Below, one piece after another: positions 49,101 to 58,686 of a stretch of 62,445 bases of DNA; the stretch's first letter is position 1; every line of letters starts with the position of its first letter. The DNA lies in assembly GCA_015852425.1 (NCBI GenBank), contig JAAAIG010000112.1:1579-64023 (forward strand), written 5' to 3'. Under the pieces are notes generated by a model. The model was not told the origin of the DNA, searched no databases, and saw nothing but the letters and a program-made list of their open reading frames with translations. The stretch comes from Gryganskiella cystojenkinii (taxonomy: Eukaryota > Mortierellomycota > Mortierellomycetes > Mortierellales > Mortierellaceae). The translations under genes were made by a program, and so were the position numbers.

Positions 49101-50777
49101 TCGACAGACCTGGTGTCTATGTCTTGAAGACTGTCAAGGATTCGTTCTGCGAGGTGATGTCGTCGAGCAAGCCCAACGTTGCCGGGTCGTCTACAGCGAG
49201 AGGCCTACGATGAACTTGAAGATTGACTCGATTCGTTTCCGTGGTGGCCCCCGTGATAACGTTCCCGAAGGCGAGATTGCTCCCTCGGAGAGAATCTCCA
49301 GAGAAGGAGATCACTTTGTCTTGCCCGCAGTTTGCAAGGATTCAGATCGTACCCTAGAGTTGCGTTTGACGGGCAAGGCACCTTTTACACTCAAGTACAC
49401 GACAATTTTCAAGCCTGCCAAGGGAGGACCCGAGGTTCGTTCGATCCCTATTTCCGCGATCTCTACGCACGCGACGATGCGCCTTCCTATTCTTACGGAT
49501 CGTCCCGGTACGGTCTCTTACTTGATCGAGACAATCTCGGACGCGACTTATTCGAACGTTAAGGTTCGTCATGAGAAGCATGCCGTGGTCTTTAAGCACG
49601 TGGTCCGATCGCCTCCTACAGCGTCCCTGGTCAGCACTGCGAAACAAGTCTATTGCAGGAACGAGATCACAGGCGTCAAGGAATCGGTCGCGTTCAAGAT
49701 CCAGGATGGGTCCGGCCCTTATTCTTTGGCAATCCAGATCTTGCGACCCAACAAACCCTCCGAGAAATTCTTTGAGCATGATGTGGTCCCGACCAAGAAT
49801 GGAATCTTTGAATGGAAGTTACCTGCGAGGTTCACAGAGATGGGTCTGCATTCCGTCTCGGTTCTGAAGGTCACGGACGTGAACGGATGTTCGTCTGGAT
49901 CCGAGAGCAAAGTCGAGTTTGATATCCTGGATACGCCCAGTATCACTGCCCGGAGACAACTCCCCGATACCTGTGTTGGTGAAAAGATTGAGTTTGATGT
50001 TCAGGGACAAAAGCCTCCGTAAGTTTCTTTTTTCTTTTGATATTCTTGGACTTGAATTGGATGAGGAACTTTTTGTCGAACGTAGTTTTGTAGTTTTGGA
50101 AATATCAGCTAACCTTTTTTTTATCTGCTTTTGTTTTCAACAGATTCAAGGTCCACTATACTTTGGACAGTACTAAGCACACAGAGGTGATGGACTCCAA
50201 ATCCAGGGTGTTTACTTACAAGGCCACGAAACCAGGTCAACTTCAGATCCAAAAAGTCTGTCAGACGATCGAGCGCAAGGAGTGCTGTACACAATCCTTG
50301 GCAGAGATGTCGACCAAGATCTGGGCCATCCCAACGGTCAAGATTGCTGGAGGCAGGGACGACTTTATCACCGATCTTCGGGAGGATGAACAAGCCGAGG
50401 TCGTGGCGACATTTGAGGGTGAACCACCTTTTGCTTGGTCGTATATTTTGACAGAAGCCGAGTTTGATGCACAACATCATGCCAAGCACGGTGGACGGCA
50501 TCACCGGAAACCAGAGAGTAAAGGACATGGAACGTTTCAGGATATTTTGGAGCACAAGTTTTCATTCTTTACGAATGCAGAGGGTAAGGAGGCATAGAAA
50601 CAGAGGGGTTGACCTTTTTTTTTATTTTTTTTTACATGACATGAAATACGGAGATTCGGGATCTTCATTGCTCACAATTTCTGTTGCTGCTTTTTCTCTC
50701 GCTCGCCTTTCTTGTTAATAGGAACCATTGTACCGACGTATATCAGGGACAAGCATTGTCAGTTTGGAAGTCAGTAA
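46152..50777 (+). CDS. POM152: Nucleoporin POM152 (with apparent 1-base frameshift)
   Basis: Seven exons (46152-46523, 46641-46680, 46994-47045, 47158-48721, 48848-50018, 50144-50583, 50722-50777) give about 1231 residues if one base is missing near 49151-49154. The N-terminus carries three hydrophobic segments (about residues 40-62, 72-93, 98-120), consistent with anchoring in the pore membrane. A conserved stretch ending GRHTVLKKPYSTAIFNP follows. The rest is a series of Ig-like beta-sandwich repeats with the recurring pattern KDSFC-x-G, TGxGPW or GEPPF, and RPGxYTL, characteristic of Pom152/gp210 lumenal domains. Length is near that of the yeast protein. In exon 5 the frame ends shortly after KDSFCE. 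The next repeat continues in the +2 frame as GDVVEQAQRCRVVYSERP, so a single G appears lost. Two tiny exons (40 and 52 nt) join the membrane and lumenal parts. Confidence 0.85.
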
Positions 50778-51604
50778 AAGTCAACAAAAAAATTATAGCG
50801 GCTACAGCTACAACTACAACAACAACGATCCTATTTTTTTTTTCTAGCCGCAGCATAAGCATTTCATAAGGGAGCGCTGGACCATCCAACGAAAAACAGA
50901 AACTCGACAATAAAATATGTGCCTCCTTCGTTTTCAGCGATCTGGACACTTCACCCAAGATGGTTAAAAAATTTTGAAGAGAAGTAGAGAACGAGCGAAT
51001 ATTTCAAGTGACACAGAGGCGAACCGTAATCCTTCCTCCCTTCGCGCCTAGGTTATCGTCGCACCAGCGACAGAGAGCTATTCACTCCGCGATTCTTGCT
51101 CCCCTGAAAGTATGAAAATTCCAGATCTTTGCTGTGCTTCTCTCTGCACTTTGTCACGTCTAAATATTTCTTTGTCCACTTATCCACCTGTACTGAAAAT
51201 GGTGACAATAGTTGCACGCAATCTTACATGAATAAGCCCAAGTAGTTGAAAGAAATCAACAGGATGTAACCGCGCTCTTTACCCAGACTCAGCGCCCCTC
51301 TATCTAAAATAGTTCATGCTAGCAGATATTGACGGTGCAAGGGATAGTATCACCCGCTGAGAACATGTTCACACAAAAATATTATATTTTTAAGAGAGAT
51401 CCATCTCTTCAAAGGAATGATCCTAGATGAAATTCATACTACATGCAATAGTACTGGCCGGCCGTCCAGCTATTGGACAACGTGTCGATGGGAAATACGA
51501 GGAAGCATGTCCCATACTACAACACCGATTATTCAATGTTCAATGGCACGGCTCAGACCACCGACCTAACTAAAAACATTCAAAAACCAGCAGCAAAAAT
51601 CGAA
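50778..51604. other. Gene-free spacer between POM152 and the tandem array
   Basis: This 0.8 kb lies just 3' of POM152. It contains a short (CAA/CTA)-rich patch near 50800-50830 and a T-run near 50834-50846. No open frame or recognised element was found. The boundary with the array is gradual: the first repeat copy is diverged. Confidence 0.4.
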
Positions 51605-53780
51605 TTAGTTATTCACTCAACCTAGTTTCCAACTCCCTCGATGGCAGTCATGAGTAGCTGTTGCGATAGCTGTGTATCAACTTACTCGCTATTGGGGATG
51701 AAATGATGATGCAAACCGATAAGAAAAAAAAAATATTAGTGATCCGCTCAGCAAAGTGTCCATCTCTCTCGATGGCAGTCATGAGTAGCAGCTGTTCAGA
51801 GCTGTGTATCAACTTACAGGCTATTGGGGATGAAATGACAGATACCAAGTGATAGGAAGAAAACATATTAGTGATCCGCCCAACCAAGTGTCCATCTCTC
51901 TCAATGGCAGTCAAGAGTAGATGTTGAGAGCTGTGTATCAACTTACAAGCTATTGGGGATGAAATGACAGATGCCAAGTGACAAGAAGAAACATATTAGT
52001 AATCCGCTCAGCAAAGTGTCCATCTCTCTCGATGGCAGCTACGAGCAGCTATTGTGAGAGCCTTACATCCTATTGGGTATGAATTGAGAGATACCAAGTG
52101 ACACGAAGAGAAAATATTAGTTATCCGCTCGACAAAGTGTCCATCTCTCTCGATGGCGGCCAGATCAGAGTGGCTGTTGCGACAGCTGTGTATCAACTTA
52201 CTTGCTATTGGGGATGAAATGGCGATGAAAACCGATAGGAAGAAATCATATTAGTTATCCGCTCAACCGAATGTCCATTTCTCTCGACGGTCACCAGATC
52301 AGAGTGGCTGTTGCGACATCTGTGTATCAACTTACTCGCTATTGAGAGTAGAATGACGATGCAAAGCGATAGGAAGAAAACATATTAGTGATTCGCTCAA
52401 TCAAGTGTCCGTCTTTCTCGATGGCAGCCACGATTAGCTGTTGCGTCAGCTGTGTATCAACTTACTCGCTATTGGGGATGAAATGATGATGCAAACCGAT
52501 AGGAAGAAAACATATTAGTGATCCGCTCAGCAAAGCGTTCATCTCTCTCGATGGCAGTCATGAGTAGCTGTTGAGGGCTGTGTATCAACTTACCCGCTAT
52601 TGAGAGTAGAATGACGATGCAAAACGATAATAAGAAAACATATTAGTGATCCGCTCAACCAAATGTCCATCTCTCTCGACGGCGGCCAGATCAGAGTGGC
52701 TGTTGCGACAGCTGTTTATCAACTTACGGGCTATCGGGGATGCAATGACAGATACAAAGTGACAGAAAACATATTAGTGATCCGCTCAACAAAGAGTCCA
52801 TCTCTTTTGATGGCAGCCATTGGTAGCTGTCGTGAGAGCCGTGTATCAACTTACATCCTATTGGGGATGAAATGACAGATACCAAGTGACACGAAGAAAA
52901 TATATTAGTTATCCGCTCAACAAAGTGTCCATCTCTCTCGACGGCGGCCAGATCAGAGTGGCTGTTGTAAGAGTTGTGTATCAACTTACTCGCTATTGGG
53001 GATGAAATGACGATGAAACCCGATAGGAAGAAAACATATTAGTATCCGCTTAACCGAATGTCCATCTCTCTCTCGATGGCAGCCAGATCAGAGTCGCTGT
53101 TGCGACAGCTGTGTATCAACTTACCCCCTATTGAGAGTAGAATGACGATACCAAGTGACAGGAAGAAAACATATTAGTGATCCGCTCAACAAAGTGTCCA
53201 TCTCTCTCGATGGCAGCCATGAGTAGCTGTTGTGAGAGCTGTATGTCAACTTACATCCTATTGGGGATGAAATGACGGATACCAAGTCACAAGAAGAAAA
53301 TATATATTAGTTGTCCGCTCAACAAAGTGTCCCTCTCTCTCGACGGCGGCCAGATCAGAGTGGCTGTTGTGAGAGTTGTGTATCAACTTACTCGCTATTG
53401 GGGATGAAATGATGATGCAAAGCGATAGGAATAAAACATATTAGTGATCCCCTCAACCAAGTGTCCATCTCTCTCGATGGCGGCCATGAGTAGCTGTTGA
53501 GAGCCGTGTGTATCAACTTACAAGCTATTGGGCATGAAATGACAAATACCAAGTGACAGGAAGAAAACATATTAGTTATCCGCTCAACCAAATGTCCATC
53601 TCTCTCTACGGCGGCCAGATCAGAGTGGCTGTTGCGACAGCTGTTTATCAACTTACAGGCTATCGTGGATGAAATGACAGATACCAAGTGACAGAAAGAA
53701 AATATATTAGTGATCCGCTCAACAATGTGTCCATCTCTCTTGATGGTAGCCATATCAACATTGGCGTTGTTGCAGTTGTG
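51605..53780. repeat. Tandem array, about 17 copies of a roughly 131-bp unit
   Basis: Anchoring on the motif CTCTCTCGATGGC gives unit positions near 51640, 51771, 51903, 52031, 52152, 52286, 52420, 52550, 52679, 52809, 52940, 53075, 53209, 53342, 53477, 53608 and 53742. Spacing is 121-135 bp, mostly 130-135. Shared blocks are GTATCAACTTAC, CTATTGGGGATGAAATGA, CATATTAGTGATCCGCTCAA and the CGATGGC block. Two unit types alternate: one continues AGTCATGAGTAGCTG, the other CGGCCAGATCAGAGTGGCTG. Open frames on the minus strand cross up to two and a half units (about 44 residues per unit) but are broken by unit-length changes, so it is probably not a working gene. Most like a minisatellite or small satellite; function unknown. 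Confidence 0.93.
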
Positions 53781-55956
53781 TCTAATAGTTATAATTGTCT
53801 CTTGACTTGGAATGCTGTTCTATCATCGGTCTCCAACATATAATAGATAGCGTTTTGTCGTTGAAAACCAATATTTACAGAGGGATAGCGGCGGTCAAAC
53901 CCATTAAGACGAAGGCAATAAATAAATATCGGAGCTGCATTTTTGGACGGGACGGGTGTGGAATTTGAGGTTAGTTTAAGAGTAGGGATTGGTCGCAAGC
54001 TTGAAGGGAATGGTGAGGAACAAGATAAGGAAGAGCGCAAAAGTGAATTTTGAAAACGAAGGTTCGTGTGTAGAGAATTGGCAAAGGAAAAATCAAGGCC
54101 ACATCGTGAACGATGATCCTGAAAAGATGTGGCGTGCCGAACAGAGTGACGCGGAAAAGTAGGTGTTTTTGACACAGACCAAGGGATACATAAAGTGAAA
54201 ATAGGAGGGGCGCCAAAAAATTGAGAGATGCAGAAAAAAACCAAGGGAGAGCAGGGGAAAGCCAGGGCTGGGAAAGCAAGGGGGAGAAAGTAGAGGGGAT
54301 GGAAAGGAAAGGGGAAGGAGAGGAAAGGGGCAAGAAAGAGCGAAGGCAGGGAAGAGCGAGGGAACAGCGAGGACAGGGAAACGAAAGGGATAACACCCAG
54401 GATCTGGGTATAGCCTCAAGGATGACTCTGCTACGAAAGAGAGTAGGATGTCTGAATGTTTTTAAAACTAAAGGCAGATATGGGCAAAGACAAAATCCTC
54501 GCTCGGTGGATCTACACTCTTTACTCAATATCTATATCTCGTATACCCTTATGGACGCGTTTCTGACACACGCGACAAGAAATCCCTGTCACTAAAAATG
54601 GATTGCCACATGGTCCGAATGCAGGACCACAAAGAGTGGCGCCAAATCACTCCACAAATAACAATTTGACCATGCCAAATTGAATCTCTGCTCACACCAA
54701 AAAAAATAGATACGGAGGATTGTACCACAATGAGACGTTGTCGTGTAGACGGCCGCGGACACGTGCTTGGCATATGGGGGATATGCGTGGTAGTACTGGA
54801 ATAGTGGCAAGTAGGCCAAAAACTAGATTCGGACGACAGCCAAGTGGGATATAAAGAGGCTCGAAAGGGAGACTCGAAAAGTGGGCTTTTCGAACAGGTT
54901 CAACTGGAACCGGCAACAGTGTGATCATAAAAGGACATGGAAAGTAGATATCTCTTGTTGTTGCCTCTCGGGTCAGAGCACGCGTTCGATAGATTGAGCG
55001 GAGGGCAGCTGGAACGAAAAGGCAAGTATCATGGCCATGGATGAAGACAGAAGTAACAGCGGGAGGTGCTCTCTCTCTTGACAGTGAAAATGAGGTTCAA
55101 AGGCGAAAAATATATCAACGTGGAAGAGAGTGATCAATTTATTTTTTGGGAACTGAGAGACCACTAGTGGTCGAAAAAGTAACTTGTAAAAATTGGACAA
55201 AAAGAGAGCAAAAGACAGAAATCCCGGTCTCTACACCATAAACTTGCCAAACCACGCCACAAATACCAAGAAACAAGAAAAATTTAGACGCGGCAAAGAG
55301 CAAGAACTTTTCATGCTTTCAGGGAAGCAACAACCGCGGAGTGACGAATTCATCTGTCTAAGGTGTGATGACAGTCTGGGCGGGAAGGGTGGGAAGACTG
55401 CAATCGTCTCTGTGTCTCTTGAAATTTTCGCCTTAATATTTTTTTTTTCTTATTCTCTTGTCTATCTGCCCTCTTTCACCTTGGTTGTGCTGGTCGCTGT
55501 TGTCTCCCTTGGGTGTTTACATTTTCTGTCATCATTGCTGACTAGGGGTGTCAAACCCTCCCTCTCCCCCTCCCCCTCCCCGTCCAAGAAATTACACAGT
55601 TAAGGATGGGGAAGGCGCTGGCGGGTTGCCACTCTACAAAAAGTAAAGGTAAAAAAGACATTAACAACGCAGCTGTCACGAATTGGCTTGAGTGCCTTCT
55701 GGCGCTCTCGGTATGGTTCAAAAAGCGACGGCCTAGTTTAAATATTGACGAAGAGATAGTTTTCTATTATAAGATTTTTTCTTGCTACCTTTCTTTCTTT
55801 TTTTTTGCTTTTGACATACTGGACAGAGACAGAGATTCGTCGTGCAGATTACTCTAATACTACGTCTTATTTTATTATTGTTTTTTTATTTTTATTTTAT
55901 CCGGCAAGTGAAAAAACCGCGCTCTGAGTGCCAAAACGGTTTTCTGGTTGGCGCTT
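53781..55956. other. 2.2-kb gene-free region right of the array
   Basis: No gene was recognised. The 54200-54400 part is very purine-rich on the plus strand (A/G runs), giving spurious Ser/Pro/Phe-rich frames on the other strand. The remainder is AT-rich with T-runs near 55440 and 55800. A C-rich run at 55555-55584 is listed separately. No transposase, reverse transcriptase or tRNA-like pattern was seen. Confidence 0.45.
55555..55584 (-). other. Potential G-quadruplex tract
   Basis: The plus strand carries six runs of three to five C separated by one to three bases, so the minus strand holds repeated G3-G5 runs with very short loops, matching the usual quadruplex pattern. It lies in a gene-free region about 370 bp beyond the 3' end of the aminopeptidase gene. 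No function is claimed. Confidence 0.55.
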
Positions 55957-58148
55957 TCACTTGTTGGCTGCAGTCAAGCCTAAGTCCTTGGCGATCATGC
56001 CAGCAGCGATAGGATGGTAAAAGGACTTGTGCTCCAAGAAGGTCTTCTTGGCCAACTCGGCACCGTTTTTGGCATGGAACAATGACCTAGGGTTCGGTTA
56101 GGGGGTTAACATGATAATGGAGACATTAGTGTTTAGAGGCAAAAAATAAAAATAAAATAAAAGGAAGTAAATACTGTAGCCTTTTTTTTGTTACCTAAGC
56201 AATGGTCGACAGAACTTCATACGACCCATTGTGGAAGCGAAATCTGCAACCTCGGGGTAAATCTTTTCATAATTGGCCTTGAGACACAAGAGATGCCATC
56301 TCAACCGAATCTCCGAGTTCTTGACCCTCGTCAGCTCATACAACTCGTCCATCTTTTCCAAATGACCATGGGGCAAGGCCGGCTCTAACTCTGCCACCTT
56401 TTCCAAAAAGACAACCTTTTGAGTGGAAGAAAACTCGGCAACGTCCGCAGACGAAAAGGTTCCAGGTGCAGGAGATGATTGATGATTTGAACGAGAATCA
56501 TCCCATTTCTTGCAGAGACAGGTGCAGGTCCTAGCGAGCGTATCGTCAAACTTGTTCTCGACCGGTGGCATACCAGTTCCGTCAAGCCAGGTGCTCCAAT
56601 CGACCTTGTTCAAGAGATTGACTTTTTCCTGTCCAAAAGTCTTTTCCATAAACGAGTACAAGAACGCCTTCCAGTCGTCCGTGTTGATCGATCGACCTGC
56701 AAACTCTTGGACATGTGCTCTCAGATACGGTTCAAAGACGGAAGGACCTCCGAGGTGCTTCTCGAGATAGTACAACAAGTTAAATCCCTTCTCTATTTGA
56801 GGACAAAAAAAGACAAGCTGTTAAAATTTCAAGAGGTAATATTAAGTAGTAAACAAAAGATAAAATGAAGGGGGAGAGAGGGTCTCTTCTTAACGTACCA
56901 TAGGGGACACGCGAGAACGCATCATCGGGATCTTCACCGCGGAGACAAGGTCTCAACGCCGTGAACGGATGATCTTTACCATAGAGATCAACACTCTCTT
57001 GAAGGGCCTTGTAACCCAAGATGGCCGAGAACTCACTATGCTCCTTGCTCCTCATCCGTCCCAGGATCTTGCGTTCCACAAAGATAGTGAATCCCTCGTT
57101 CAACCAGAAATGTTCCCAGTTCTCGGTCGTGACCAAGTTACCCATCCAAGAATGAGCAATCTCGTGTGCGACCACATCCACCAAAGAACGATCTCCGGCC
57201 AACAACGAAGGTGTGACAAAGGTTAAACAAGGGTTCTCCATACCACCGTAGGGGAACGAAGCCGGCAAGACCAAAAGATCATAACGACCCCAATCATAAG
57301 GCGTCAACAGCTCCTCCCCCGTGCGGATGAAATTCTCTGTATCGACAAATTCCCAAGCAGCAGATTCCAAAACCTCGGGCTCTGTCCAGACGGTCGAGCG
57401 AGGTCCAATCTCGCGACCCTCGAGGTTACCGACCGCGAGCGCAATCAAGTACGAGGGAATACGGGTCTTTTGTTCAAATTTGAACGTCTTCCTTCCATTC
57501 GCTTGAGACTCCTCTCCAACGGGGACCGCTGACATGAGAGCACGTAGGGGGGTGGTAATGTTGGCACTGTAGGTGAGTTTGATCGAGGGCGAATCCTGGC
57601 ATGGCAACAAAGAGCGCGCATGGATAGCCTCGCACTGTGTGAAGAGATACGGATGTTGCTTGCCGACAGTCTGACTGGGCTCGAGCCATTGACAGGCAGT
57701 ACAGTCCTTGGTGGTGGCGTATTCGACAATGAGTTTGATCCTGTCACCCTTGTTGATCGCCTGGGCGAGTTGGATCTCAAGGGCAGAGCCGTGCTTTTCG
57801 TTGCGTTCCTGAAGCTTGAACTATGTTTGGGGTATAACATACAGTAGCCGATGGACCGTCAATATGTCGAATCAAACAACAAAAAAAAAATTGAACATAA
57901 AGACTTTCTTGTTCCTTGTTCATTTCTAATTGCCTTACGTTCAGGGACTGACCGGCAACAGAGGCGGCACGGACGTCGATAAAGCTGGTGTCGAGAACAA
58001 CTTTGGAGACGGAATCGGCAATGGCCTCAATCTCTAATTCGGCAGAACCAGAAAGGATCTTTGCATCAAAGTCGACGGTCAAGTCGAGATGAATGTGGTT
58101 GGTCTTGGCCTCATCAAGATTTGACTGTGAAGTTGGGTCGTATGGCAT
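55957..58148 (-). CDS. LTA4H: Leukotriene A4 hydrolase-type M1 aminopeptidase
   Basis: Four exons on the minus strand (58148-57939, 57820-56899, 56792-56195, 56086-55957) give 619 residues, close to LTA4H (about 610) and yeast LAP2. The N-terminal beta-saddle holds LDLTVDFDAKILSGSAELEI. The exopeptidase motif GGMEN is at 262-266 and the zinc site HEIAHSW at 289-295 (His289, Glu290, His293), with the third ligand in WLNEGFT (Glu312). The C-terminal alpha domain runs from EKGFNLLYYLEKHLGG to the end. Soluble cytosolic zinc aminopeptidase; the fungal members have peptidase and weaker epoxide hydrolase activity. Catalytic residues appear complete. All introns are GT-AG. A damaged duplicate of part of its first exon lies at 58445-58509. 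Confidence 0.95.
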
Positions 58149-58686
58149 GGTGATGAATCGGTTGAATGTGAAAAGGGAAGGCGATGCAAGAATGTAGTGA
58201 GGCAAAGGGGAGAAGATTTTCAGTTTGCCCGTGAGAACAATTTCTTGTTCCCACAAAATTTGGGGGAAGAAGATCGGTTCCTTTTTTTGCTTAGCGCTCA
58301 ACCCCCACATAACATATTAGAGCGGCGATCATTTTAGGGTTCTCATCACAAACTTCGTTCATAAAAATTATTTCCTTCATCTCCGGTTGATCTCCCGTCT
58401 TGTCCATTTATCGAGGAATACCGTTGGATCAAAAAGGACCGCACGACGGTCAAGTCAAGATGAATATGGTTAGTCTTGCCCATCAAGATTTGATTGTGAA
58501 GTTGGGCCGGGATATTCTAACAGGAACCGTCGCTAGTTTCAATGTACGATAATATTCCCTCGCCAACGACTGCATCAACGTTCTCTCCATTGCAACGGGC
58601 AAGTAATGAATTACTACAATAATTTATGAAGAAAGAGAAGAACCATTTGGCTATGACTTGTTACAACAACAATTCCCTGAGCATCT
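58149..58686. other. Spacer between aminopeptidase start and NRPS stop
   Basis: This spacer is 538 bp. The left part (58149-58310) should hold the aminopeptidase promoter and leader. The right part contains the duplicated exon fragment described separately and the presumed 3' UTR of the NRPS. No other coding signal was seen. Confidence 0.5.
58445..58509 (-). pseudogene. Fragment of aminopeptidase exon 1 (duplicate)
   Basis: This stretch aligns with 58076-58140 inside the first exon of the adjacent aminopeptidase gene. By eye there are about six or seven substitutions and one two-base gap over roughly 65 bases, same orientation. The shared segment covers the coding part around DEAKTNHIHLDLTV. 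The gap shifts the frame and no other part of the gene is present, so it is a non-coding relic. It may extend a little to the left, where only weak similarity remains. Confidence 0.85.

Noticed and set aside
49150..49198. 44-nt GT-AG intron as explanation of the POM152 frame break
   Set aside because: It is too short for typical introns here, removes residues that match the repeat pattern, and leaves the wrong frame downstream.
51605..53780. CRISPR-like interpretation of the array
   Set aside because: Units are about 131 bp, diverged throughout, with no short identical repeat separated by unique spacers, and the genome is eukaryotic.
53789..54530. Ser/Pro/Phe-rich minus-strand frame of about 185 residues
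   Set aside because: It follows a purine-rich tract on the plus strand; the residues simply reflect TC-rich composition and no domain or splice partner is seen.
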